DNA of 20,963 nucleotides, from the NCBI GenBank assembly GCA_002713555.1, contig PATG01000018.1, positions 180,106 to 201,068 of the forward strand. The letters are read 5' to 3'. Made by a program: the position numbers and the translations under genes. Every line of letters begins with the position of its first letter. The stretch's first letter is position 1. The DNA comes from Planctomycetaceae bacterium (lineage in GTDB: Bacteria > Planctomycetota > Planctomycetia > Pirellulales > Lacipirellulaceae). Positions 14,245-20,963 of the stretch are shown here, piece after piece. The notes under the pieces were generated by a model that was not told the DNA's origin, ran no database searches, and worked only from the letters and a program-made list of their open reading frames with translations.

Positions 14245-15318
14245 GTGCAGCGGATCATGTCGTTAGCGATGCTTGCCGTCATGGGCGGTCTTGGCTACTT
14301 GTTTTTGCAAGGGGGCGGTCTCAAACAGATTGCCAATTCGCCACAATCCGATTCGCAACAGAAGGCCACACCAACTCCGTACCAAACGCCAGGATCCTGG
14401 AACGCGCCTGCCAGGCAGCAACCCTACCAGGCAGATTCGACGAGTTCCCAGCAGCCAAAGGCTCAACAGGGAACTTTACCTTCCCAAAGATCAAGTGGGC
14501 CCACTCTACGGATTGCTTCTTTCAACATTCAGGTTTTTGGAAATGCCAAAGCCAGCAAATCGTACGTAATGGCGACTCTGGCTAAGATTATTCGCAGATT
14601 CGATGTCGTGGCCATCCAGGAGATCAGATCAAAGAATGAGCACCTCATTCCTAATTTTGTTGAGCTGATCAATAGCACAGGCGTGCATTACGATCACGTT
14701 ATTGGCCCTCGGTTGGGCTATACGTCGGTTAAAGAGCAGTATGCTTTCTTGTACAATACCGAACGCGTGCAGCTCGACTACCATCGTGTTTATACGATAG
14801 GAGACCCAGATGGCCTGCTCCATCGTGAGCCGCTCGTGGCTACTTTTATGACTCGAGGGGTCGATCCGGATCAAGCGTTCACCTTTACGCTTGTAAATAT
14901 TCATACAGATCCTGATGATGTGCAAAGTGAGGTGGATGCGCTGGCGGAAGTTTATCGCGTAGTGCGTCGAACGGGTCGTGGCGAAGATGATATTATCCTG
15001 TTGGGAGATTTTAATGCGGACGATCGTCATCTCGGGCGATTGAACCAATTGCCGGGTGTGGTGCCCTTGATTTCGGGGGTTGCAACTAATGCCCGACAAA
15101 CCAAACAATACGATAACCTGCTTATTCATAAGCCATCGACTACGGAGTATTCTGGTCGCTCTGGAGTTTTCGATGTGATGCGATTTATTAATCGTAGTTT
15201 GCAAGATACTCTGCAAGTTTCCGATCATTTTCCGGTTTGGGCCGAATTCAGCATCTACGAGCGCGACTACAACGGTCGCATTGCCAGTCGCAAGCTAGGT
15301 GGCCGAGCCATCGAGTGA
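14245..15318 (+). CDS. Membrane-anchored or secreted DNase I-like endonuclease/exonuclease/phosphatase (EEP) protein
   Basis: A 357-residue protein: a hydrophobic N-terminal segment (residues 4-22, IMSLAMLAVMGGLGYLFLQ) acting as signal or anchor, a low-complexity linker rich in Gln, Pro, Ser and Thr (about 30-86), then an EEP domain at 87-337. Catalytic motifs are in order: ASFNIQVFG (91-99), VAIQEI with Glu126, YAFLYN (166-171), HREP (193-196), VNIHTDPDD (217-225), LGDFNAD (253-259), YDNLLI (289-294) and SDHFPVWAEF (326-335). The combination HREPL, NIHTDP and SDHFP is that of the DNase I branch, with His193 and His328 in the catalytic pair positions. It should be a Mg/Ca-dependent phosphodiesterase acting outside the cytoplasm, possibly on DNA; the substrate is inferred only. 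Start: GTG 14245, see the ribosome binding site. Confidence 0.88.
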   Translation: MQRIMSLAMLAVMGGLGYLFLQGGGLKQIANSPQSDSQQKATPTPYQTPGSWNAPARQQPYQADSTSSQQPKAQQGTLPSQRSSGPTLRIASFNIQVFGNAKASKSYVMATLAKIIRRFDVVAIQEIRSKNEHLIPNFVELINSTGVHYDHVIGPRLGYTSVKEQYAFLYNTERVQLDYHRVYTIGDPDGLLHREPLVATFMTRGVDPDQAFTFTLVNIHTDPDDVQSEVDALAEVYRVVRRTGRGEDDIILLGDFNADDRHLGRLNQLPGVVPLISGVATNARQTKQYDNLLIHKPSTTEYSGRSGVFDVMRFINRSLQDTLQVSDHFPVWAEFSIYERDYNGRIASRKLGGRAIE

Positions 15319-15395
15319 TTTGTCTAGCGGGCCTGCTTGGGGCATAATAGGGTTCTGGCTATTCTTTGGACCCCACGCCGACTGTTGATTCTACG

Positions 15396-16694
15396 ATGAT
15401 ATCCTCAACCGCTAACAAGTTTTGTGTGTTGGGTGCAGGTACTTCGGGTTTGGCCGTGGCCAAAAACTTCCTCCAAGCAGGAATTCCTTTCGATTGCTTG
15501 GAACGCGAAGATGATATTGGTGGCAATTGGAACTTTGGCAAACCGGCTAGCAGTGTCTATGCATCAACGCATCTGATTTCGTCAAAGCGTTTAACCGAGT
15601 ACACCGATTATCCGATGCCGGAGGACTATCCAGAGTTCCCCAGCCATGCACTTGTGCTAAACTATTTGCGCGACTACGCGCGCACCTTTGGTTTGTATGA
15701 GCATATCCAATTCAATACGACAGTCTCTGAAGTTGAGCCTTGCGCTGATGGATGGCGGGTCTTGCTCCAGGGGGACAAAACGCGATTGTATCGTGGTCTT
15801 GTGATTGCGAACGGACACAATTGGCATCCTCGGATGCCAGAATTTGCCGGCAAATTCTCGGGAGAGGTACTCCATTCTTCGGAGTATAAATATGCGGACA
15901 CGATACGGGATAAACGTGTGCTGGTAGTGGGAGGCGGCAATTCGGGGTTTGACCTGGCAGTTGAAGCAGCCATTCATGCGAAGGACGCCAGTATTAGCTT
16001 GCGACGTGGCTACCATGTATTGCCAAAATTTTTCAAAGGAAAACCAATTGACCAGTGTGGCGAAACGGTGCATGCCTGGCATCTGCCTCTCTGGCTGCGA
16101 AGGCTGGCTGCAAAACTGGCGATCCGTTGGGTATTGGGTCCACCCCAAAAATCAGGCCTGCCTCAGCCGGGTCATCGACTCTTCGAAAGCCACCCAATAA
16201 TCAATTCACAATTGCATTATCATGTTGGGCATGGCAATCTCAAAGTGCGGCCTGATATTTCTGTATTTGAGGGTGATACGGTGCGCTTCGTGGATGGAAC
16301 CTCAGCCGAATTTGATTTAGTTATCTATGCCACAGGGTTTAATCTGAGTTTTCCGTTTATCGATACACGGCATCTAAACTGGAAGAACAATCGTCCAGAA
16401 TTATTTATGAATGTGTTCCATCCTGAACGTGACGACTTGTTTTGTGTCGGTCTGATACAACCGGACAGTGGGCAATGGGGTCTGGTTGACTATCAAGGGC
16501 AACTGATTGCGCGCTATTTGCAGGCCCTCGAAAAAAGATCAACTTCGGCTCGTTGGTTTTCTCATCTCAAGCTATCTCCTACCCAAGATTTAAGTCGTGG
16601 GATTCGTTATATCGATTCGCCACGCCATCTATTGGAAGTTGAACACTATAGTTACCGACGTCGACTTCAGAAACTGATCGCAAAACTGGCCTAG
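15396..16694 (+). CDS. Flavin-containing monooxygenase (FMO-like, FAD/NADPH)
   Basis: A 432-residue protein with two dinucleotide-binding motifs: FAD at VLGAGTSGLA (11-20) and NADPH at VVGGGNSGFD (177-186). The FMO signature FxGxxxHxxxY is exact at residues 154-164 (FSGEVLHSSEY), and ATGF is at 312-315. DDIGGNWNFG (39-48) matches the family's GGxW segment. Such enzymes use NADPH and oxygen to oxygenate nitrogen or sulfur nucleophiles, or to carry out Baeyer-Villiger reactions; the substrate here is unknown. No membrane anchor is present. ATG 15396 is preferred to TTG 15366 because the Rossmann motif normally begins within about 10 residues of the start. It is 77 bp after the EEP gene and convergent with the MBL-fold gene across 36 bp. 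Confidence 0.92.
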   Translation: MISSTANKFCVLGAGTSGLAVAKNFLQAGIPFDCLEREDDIGGNWNFGKPASSVYASTHLISSKRLTEYTDYPMPEDYPEFPSHALVLNYLRDYARTFGLYEHIQFNTTVSEVEPCADGWRVLLQGDKTRLYRGLVIANGHNWHPRMPEFAGKFSGEVLHSSEYKYADTIRDKRVLVVGGGNSGFDLAVEAAIHAKDASISLRRGYHVLPKFFKGKPIDQCGETVHAWHLPLWLRRLAAKLAIRWVLGPPQKSGLPQPGHRLFESHPIINSQLHYHVGHGNLKVRPDISVFEGDTVRFVDGTSAEFDLVIYATGFNLSFPFIDTRHLNWKNNRPELFMNVFHPERDDLFCVGLIQPDSGQWGLVDYQGQLIARYLQALEKRSTSARWFSHLKLSPTQDLSRGIRYIDSPRHLLEVEHYSYRRRLQKLIAKLA

Positions 16695-16734
16695 CCCAGA
16701 AACAGAGATGCTGTTTAGAGAAGAAACGGGCTAG
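16691..16734. terminator. Nested inverted repeat spanning both convergent stop codons
   Basis: CTAGCCC (16691-16697) pairs with GGGCTAG (16728-16734), and inside it AAACAG (16700-16705) pairs with CTGTTT (16711-16716). The stop codons of the monooxygenase (TAG 16692-16694) and of the MBL-fold gene (CTA 16731-16733) lie in the outer arms. A bidirectional terminator is the likely role; T-runs are weak. Confidence 0.55.
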
Positions 16735-17471
16735 AAGTCCAGCTCCATCCGGTCCTGGCCAATTTCGATGCGGGGGAATATCTTACGTGCGGCACTAAGA
16801 TTCAAGTCCTCATCTTTTGCCAGAAGTGGGTTGATATGTACGAGTACCATGCGCCCTACCTCTGCCGCAGCAGCAACTTGGGCGACAGGTGTCAGGCAAC
16901 TATGTCCTGTAAGTTCGGCTTGCTCGGGCATGGTGTCGTCAAAATAGCACTCGTGAATCAAGAGATCTACGCCATGAATTTTTTGAACGTAGTTAGCGTC
17001 AGGTGTGGCAACGGTATCTGTGACATATGCAAAAGAACGCTCGGGCCAATCTATTCGATAACCAACCGATCCACCCGGGTGTTTGAGTGGAAAGTGGGTT
17101 AGCACTCCGCCGTCTACAAGCGTTATTTTTGGAGCTAGGGGGCTCGACTTAAATGACGGTTCTACGGGGAACAGCAGTTCTGAAAAAAGATGTTTGCGGA
17201 TTGCAGCAAGTTTTTCAGGTTCTCCGTGGACAGTCACCTGTGGGATGTCGTGATCATTCAACACATCAAAAAGAAAAGTCAGTCCCATGACATGGTCCAA
17301 GTGTGCATGGGTAAGAAAAATATCGAGAGTGTCCGTCTTCAGATATTCACTCACACGGTACATGGCCGAGCCAGCATCCAGCAACACGCCCAGTTCCGGT
17401 AACATCAAACAGGCGGTTTGCCTACGGTCGTTGGGATGGTAGCCGGTTGTTCCCAGCAACAGTAATTTCAT
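16731..17471 (-). CDS. Metallo-beta-lactamase-fold hydrolase (ribonuclease Z-like branch)
   Basis: A 246-residue single-domain MBL-fold protein. The metal-binding set is complete: THAHLDH (54-60), LKHPGGSVGYRI (129-140) with His131, YVTDT (149-153) with Asp152, LIHECYF (171-177), GHS (189-191) with His190, and VHINP (211-215) with His212. The GH(S/T)...VHxxP ending and the xxHxxxSxGYRI segment place it near the RNase Z / PhnP-like group of phosphodiesterases; a precise substrate is not visible. The frame is open upstream to a further ATG at 17627, but the added 52 residues have no family match, whereas MKLLLLGTTGYHPN at 17471 is the typical first beta-strand, so 17471 is used. AAGG lies about 9 nt upstream. 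Divergent from the substrate-binding protein gene. Confidence 0.9.
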   Translation of the reverse strand: MKLLLLGTTGYHPNDRRQTACLMLPELGVLLDAGSAMYRVSEYLKTDTLDIFLTHAHLDHVMGLTFLFDVLNDHDIPQVTVHGEPEKLAAIRKHLFSELLFPVEPSFKSSPLAPKITLVDGGVLTHFPLKHPGGSVGYRIDWPERSFAYVTDTVATPDANYVQKIHGVDLLIHECYFDDTMPEQAELTGHSCLTPVAQVAAAAEVGRMVLVHINPLLAKDEDLNLSAARKIFPRIEIGQDRMELDF

Positions 17472-17595
17472 GATAGCCTTGGCTCCGGCGAGAAAGTACG
17501 ATAGCCATTGTACAAGCGGTTTGCTTTGGAATCTATTGCATTGGAGCCGATTAAGAGTTTCTTGATCACTGTCTTGACGGTCTTGGAAATTGCCG

Positions 17596-18663
17596 ATGTC
17601 ATGTACTTTACCCTTTCGGAATGCCACCTTTTTGGTACTGTTGATGGCCTTACCGATAGCGATCGGAATTATTTACGCGATAATAGGGGAAACTGGCCAC
17701 ACCCGCGGGCCGGAGTCCGAGGTGGTGGTCTACACGGCTCTTGATGAGGAGTTTTCTCAGCCTGTTTTCGATGAATTTACCCGTATCACGGGTATTGCCG
17801 TGCTGGCAAAATTCGATACCGAGTCCACCAAGAGTGTGGGTCTCACCCAGGCTTTGCTAGCCGAACAGGCCAGACCTCGATGCGATGTGTTTTGGAACAA
17901 TGAGATTATCAACACATTGAGACTGGATCAGGCCGGCTTGCTGGAGAGCTATGCCACGGCTGCCGCTCAGGATTTTCCGCCTCAGTTCAGGTCTGCCCGT
18001 GGGTCTTGGCATGGTTTTGCAGCTCGGGCCCGTATCCTGATTGTCAATACGGACTTGCTGTCTCAGGAAGATTGGCCAGATTCGTTACTGGACCTGACCA
18101 ATCCAGATTGGCGGGGGAGGGGGGGGATTGCAAAACCGCTCGCCGGTACCACAGCAAGCCATGCGGCCTGCCTGTTTTCGGTATGGGGCGAAGCACGTGC
18201 CAAAGATTTTTTCCAGTCGGTCAAAGAAAATGCCAAAGTCTTGTCGGGTAATAAGCAAGTTGCCTTGGCTGTCGGAAATGGTGAGTTGGCCTTTGGGCTG
18301 ACTGATACGGACGATGCCATGGTGGAATATGAGAAAGGCCGCCCGGTAACGATTGTTTATCCCGATCAAGGTGCGGGCCAAATGGGTACGTTGTTTATTC
18401 CCAATTCACTGGCATTGGTAGCTTCTTCACCCCACCAGGAGTTGGGTAAAAAATTGATCGATTTTTTATTAACTCCTGATGTTGAGCGTATGTTGGCTAT
18501 GGGTCCTAGTGCACAGATACCCCTAAATCCAAATGTTGTGTATCAACCTCGTCTGGAGTCACCACAGACTATTCACGCGATGGATGCAAATTTCGTAGAA
18601 GCGGCAAATTTGTGGGATACAACTGCCGAGTTTTTGCGGGATGTATTTGCGAAAGCCTTATAG
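17596..18663 (+). CDS. Iron(III)-type ABC transporter substrate-binding protein
   Basis: A 355-residue periplasmic-binding-protein-like protein. An N-terminal hydrophobic helix (about 11-31, TFLVLLMALPIAIGIIYAII) is followed by EVVVYTALDEEFSQPVFDEF, RITGIAVLAKF, CDVFWNNEI, WHGFAARARILIVNTD, the TNPDWRGRGGIAKP region, NGELAFGLTDTDDA and MGTLFIPNSLALV, an order typical of FbpA/AfuA-type proteins. There is no lipobox Cys at the right distance and no clear cleavage site, so it may stay anchored by an uncleaved helix. The adjacent Tyr pair that ligates iron in FbpA was not found, leaving iron as ligand uncertain. ATG 17596 is chosen over TTG 17590. No permease or ATPase gene lies nearby; downstream is a convergent helicase gene after only 9 bp. 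A G-rich run occurs at 18112-18126. Confidence 0.87.
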   Translation: MSCTLPFRNATFLVLLMALPIAIGIIYAIIGETGHTRGPESEVVVYTALDEEFSQPVFDEFTRITGIAVLAKFDTESTKSVGLTQALLAEQARPRCDVFWNNEIINTLRLDQAGLLESYATAAAQDFPPQFRSARGSWHGFAARARILIVNTDLLSQEDWPDSLLDLTNPDWRGRGGIAKPLAGTTASHAACLFSVWGEARAKDFFQSVKENAKVLSGNKQVALAVGNGELAFGLTDTDDAMVEYEKGRPVTIVYPDQGAGQMGTLFIPNSLALVASSPHQELGKKLIDFLLTPDVERMLAMGPSAQIPLNPNVVYQPRLESPQTIHAMDANFVEAANLWDTTAEFLRDVFAKAL

Positions 18664-18672
18664 CGTTGAGAA

Positions 18673-19941
18673 CTAAAGTCCACGTCGGTGGCGGCGGCGC
18701 GGACGTTGGCCGGGCGGTGCTGGTTTTTTTTCATCGAGTTTGTTTTCATTGGGCGATTCCTGAGGCGGAGCGGCTTGAGTGACCGTCTGAAATCCTTCTA
18801 TCTCGTCTCGCTTCAAGAGGGAATTGATCAAGATCTCGATACGCGTGAGTTCATTTCCCTGCTCAGGGGTCACGAAGGAATAAGCGACACCTTCACGTCC
18901 CATACGCCCAGTCCGCCCTACGCGATGCACGTAATCATCACTTGATTGAGGCAAATCATAGTTAATGATATGCGAGATATTTGTCACATCGATGCCGCGT
19001 CCCACGACGTCAGTAGCTACCAGTATTCTTATCTTACCATCACGGAAGGACCGCATGACACGATCTCGGGCGCTTTGCTGCATGTCACCGTGGATGCAGG
19101 AGACCCCTTTCACTTTTTGCGAGAGCTTGCGTTCAACACGATCGGTACCGCGCTTGGTACGACAGAAGACGATCGCCTGCTCTGGATTCTCTCGGTCAAG
19201 AAGTTTTAGCAAGAGGTCGAATTTCCGCATTTCTTCGACGGTAAAATAATGTTGCTCAATGGTATCGGCTGCTTTGGTTGAGGGCGAAAAATCCAAGATA
19301 TCTGGATCCACCATATAGCGCTTTGCTAGACGTTCGACACCTTTGTCAATCGTTGCGCTCAAAAGCAATGTTTGTCGCTCTTTGGGACAGCGACGAAGTA
19401 TTTTTTCGATGTCGGGACGAAAACCTATATCGAGCATGCGGTCGGCTTCATCAAGAACCACGCACTGCAACTCTTCTAATCGGAGCGAACCACGCGACAA
19501 ATGGTCGAGTACGCGGCCGGGAGTACCTATGACGATTTCGCTACCTTTTTCGAGCTGAGAAATTTGAGAACGAATTGGTTTTCCACCATAAACGGCAATA
19601 CAACGTGTCCGGCGACCGTGAGCTAATTTGCTAACTTCGTCACGAACCTGTACAGCCAACTCACGGGTTGGTACGAGTACAATCGCACTAGGCTTGCGCC
19701 CTTTTTTGGTTTGGAGTCGCTCTAAAATGGGAATCGCGAAAGCAGCCGTTTTGCCTGTACCTGTACGAGCCTGTCCCATCACATCCCCACCTTCCAAGGC
19801 TCGGGGGATGAAACCGGCCTGTACGGGGGATGGCTCGTGATAAGCGGCAGCAGCAAGCGCAGCAAGCATGACTTCCGAAAGATTGAGCTGATCGAATCCT
19901 TCAACAGGAGGGGTGGACGAGGCGTTTTCTTCGTTTGACAC
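18673..19941 (-). CDS. DEAD-box ATP-dependent RNA helicase (RhlE-like)
   Basis: A 422-residue helicase that unwinds RNA duplexes using ATP, probably in ribosome assembly, RNA turnover or cold adaptation. Motifs from the chosen start: Q motif GFDQLNLSEVMLAAL...PSPVQ (15-41), I ARTGTGKT (58-65), Ia PTRELA (91-96), Ib TPGR (140-143), II DEAD (164-167) and III SAT (195-197). Motifs IV IVFCRTK, V ATDVVGRGID and VI HRVGRTGR follow. The tail (PAPPGQRPRRRHRRGL) is short, Pro- and Arg-rich, likely RNA-binding. GTG 19941 (MSNEENASS) is preferred because it lies just before the Q motif; the frame is open to a TTG at 20025, which would add 28 residues of unconvincing sequence, so the start is uncertain. 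No Shine-Dalgarno is visible. It ends 9 bp from the convergent substrate-binding protein gene. Confidence 0.95.
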   Translation of the reverse strand: MSNEENASSTPPVEGFDQLNLSEVMLAALAAAAYHEPSPVQAGFIPRALEGGDVMGQARTGTGKTAAFAIPILERLQTKKGRKPSAIVLVPTRELAVQVRDEVSKLAHGRRTRCIAVYGGKPIRSQISQLEKGSEIVIGTPGRVLDHLSRGSLRLEELQCVVLDEADRMLDIGFRPDIEKILRRCPKERQTLLLSATIDKGVERLAKRYMVDPDILDFSPSTKAADTIEQHYFTVEEMRKFDLLLKLLDRENPEQAIVFCRTKRGTDRVERKLSQKVKGVSCIHGDMQQSARDRVMRSFRDGKIRILVATDVVGRGIDVTNISHIINYDLPQSSDDYVHRVGRTGRMGREGVAYSFVTPEQGNELTRIEILINSLLKRDEIEGFQTVTQAAPPQESPNENKLDEKKPAPPGQRPRRRHRRGL

Positions 19942-20799
19942 TAGATTGAGGATGGGGGAGAGAGGATAGTTGAGAGAAACAGCTGGGAGTCGATCGACAT
20001 GCCAGGAGCAGTGCAGTGTGCGCAAAAACCGAACAAAGGCGGGCGTTCTTTGCGCTCAAGCTATCAGGTATGGCCCAGAGGGTCAACGCGAGCATGGCTT
20101 GGACGCTCGGATCGTTCAGGGATTTTGGGAGTATCTCTAAACCTCTAGCTTTTGAGCTTGCGGCGTTCATGACCTGGAGGGCAGCCAGATCAATGGGATC
20201 TGGTTAGAACCGATTAACGTGTCCTGGTCTCACAGAATACTCGATTCCCAAGAGAATAGCCGGAAGATGTTTCTTTGACCGCAATAGGCTGGTTTTGAAT
20301 CGAGGGCTACAGACAGAATCCTCTTTTAATGGGTTGGAGCCGGTTGGATAATAAGTGCTAGCCCATATCCATCAGGAAACAGGCAGTATTTGATGAACGA
20401 CTTGCTTAAAATATTTCTGCTGGCAGGTGGCTGTGGAATCGCTCATTGGTGTTTTGGTAGCTGCTTTCCGTAAAGCAAACGACGAGCCTCTTTGTGTTGG
20501 GAATGCGAGTGGCATAGGCTTTTTAGTGGGTGTGTCTATTCGTGTTCTCATCGGGGTATTTGAAACATTGTTAGGTCGCTTTTAGTCTCTGTTCAAGACT
20601 CGTTTGAACACACACTAGAGCAACTTTCTTATTTTCCTTGCGATGGGGCTAAAACCCTCGTTTTCAGGCGAAACTCACCCATTTTTAATTCAACAGCCTT
20701 CTCTCTTAGTGCCTATCCGAGAAGCCCTCCCATCCAAAACCTGGTGCTTCATGCCTGACTTGGACAGCTTGTCCCAGCGTTCATCCTGGAGATAGCAAC
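19942..20799. other. Long stretch with little coding evidence
   Basis: About 860 bases between the helicase and the lysine-rich protein gene. Minus-strand frames near 19901-20170 translate to sequence without domain character and partly overlap the helicase. A plus-strand ATG at 20393 gives a 26-residue hydrophobic peptide (MNDLLKIFLLAGG..., ending 20473); it overlaps, in another frame, the 52-codon frame listed separately. Hairpin-like segments: GTTCAA / TTGAAC (20591-20596 with 20604-20609) and GGACA-GCT-TGTCC near 20762-20774. The left part should contain the helicase promoter. Confidence 0.45.
20427..20585 (+). CDS. Doubtful 52-residue hydrophobic ORF or gene remnant
   Basis: From GTG 20427 to TAG 20583-20585 the frame reads VAVESLIGVLVAAFRKAND, then GNASGIGFLVGVSIRVLIG and VFETLLGRF. 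It shows two hydrophobic, glycine-spaced helices separated by a charged turn, which is non-random in character. The pattern resembles the end of small polytopic proteins (for instance DUF456-like), but the match is too short to claim. No ribosome binding site precedes it, and the frame is closed by TGA shortly upstream, so a truncated remnant is as likely as a gene. A 6-bp hairpin follows at 20591-20609. Confidence 0.25.
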   Translation: MAVESLIGVLVAAFRKANDEPLCVGNASGIGFLVGVSIRVLIGVFETLLGRF

Positions 20800-20834
20800 A
20801 AAAAAGGCCGCCTATGCATGAAGCACAGACGACC
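20800..20834 (-). terminator. Strong rho-independent terminator of the lysine-rich protein gene
   Basis: On the minus strand GGTCGTCTGTGC pairs over 12 positions (four G-T wobbles) with GCATAGGCGGCC around the loop TTCAT and is followed by six T. It begins 66 bp after the stop codon of the gene entering from the right edge. This is the clearest intrinsic terminator in the window. Confidence 0.85.
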
Positions 20835-20899
20835 TGGTCGTTATTGCGTCCCTACTGGGAGAAAGAGTTGCTTTGAGAGCAAGCTCCTCTGGCGTAGGG

Positions 20900-20963
20900 C
20901 TATCTCTTCTTGCGCTTGGTAGTGCGCTTCTTAGCAGCCTTTTTCTTCGTCGACTTCTTAGCG
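20900..20963 (-). CDS. C-terminal tail of a lysine-rich, histone H1-like protein (5' part outside window)
   Basis: Only the last 20 codons and the TAG stop (20902-20900) are visible. They read AKKSTKKKAAKKRTTKRKKR: 14 of 20 residues are Lys or Arg, the rest Ala, Thr and Ser. AKK-type tails of this kind occur in bacterial histone H1-like proteins and at the C-terminus of some HU proteins and topoisomerases; which of these it is cannot be told from the tail. A nucleic-acid-binding role is likely. The strong terminator 66 bp downstream on the same strand supports a real, well-expressed gene. Confidence 0.75.
   Translation of the reverse strand, partial: AKKSTKKKAAKKRTTKRKKR

Noticed and set aside
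17472..17627. N-terminal extension of the MBL-fold protein to ATG 17627
   Set aside because: The 52 extra residues do not resemble the family, overlap the divergent gene's start, and the canonical first strand begins at 17471.
19901..20170. 89-codon minus-strand frame upstream of the helicase
   Set aside because: It overlaps the helicase start in another frame and has no recognisable features.

Overview
The window looks like chromosomal DNA of a planctomycete, most likely of the Pirellulales (Rhodopirellula/Blastopirellula relatives). The main pointers are a secreted YTV-repeat protein, a family I know essentially only from planctomycete cell envelopes; two HEAT-repeat proteins of the anchored or secreted planctomycete type; a BRCT-MerR-TPR fusion; and the Lys/Ala-rich tail of a histone-like protein at the right edge. 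Base composition is moderate, Shine-Dalgarno sites are patchy, and no transposase, phage gene, tRNA, rRNA or CRISPR array was seen. The assignment is inference from family content.

Left part (1-5520): the 3' portion of a DegT-type PLP sugar aminotransferase runs in from outside the window. It is followed by a 35-residue membrane peptide gene on the minus strand and by a DUF5684-type membrane protein gene interrupted by one in-frame TAG. A minus-strand series follows, in transcription order lipoate/octanoate ligase, NUDIX hydrolase, YkgJ-type Cys-cluster protein and hisS. Their gaps of 76 to 203 bp make one operon possible but not certain.

Middle part (5521-13440): a membrane-anchored HEAT protein, a gene-poor stretch of about 480 bp holding a foldable three-way-junction RNA candidate (6977-7059), the YTV protein with two arrays of 16-residue repeats, the BRCT-MerR-TPR protein, and a polytopic membrane protein possibly of the GT-C type. 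On the minus strand a secreted HEAT protein gene precedes a CoA-binding-domain protein gene, an apparent two-gene operon with a 22-bp gap.

Right part (13441-20963): moaB; a membrane-anchored or secreted DNase I-like (EEP) phosphodiesterase; a flavin-containing monooxygenase convergent with a metallo-beta-lactamase-fold hydrolase; an iron-type ABC substrate-binding protein with no transporter partners in view, convergent at 9 bp with a DEAD-box RNA helicase; about 960 bp with little coding evidence; then a strong intrinsic terminator and the last 20 codons of a lysine-rich DNA-binding-type protein.

Most genes are housekeeping or envelope genes, and I do not see a coherent multi-gene novel system. 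The items most worth a second look are the structured RNA candidate, the amber-interrupted DUF5684 gene, the Cys-every-16-residues array of the YTV protein, the BRCT-MerR-TPR fusion and the 35-residue peptide.
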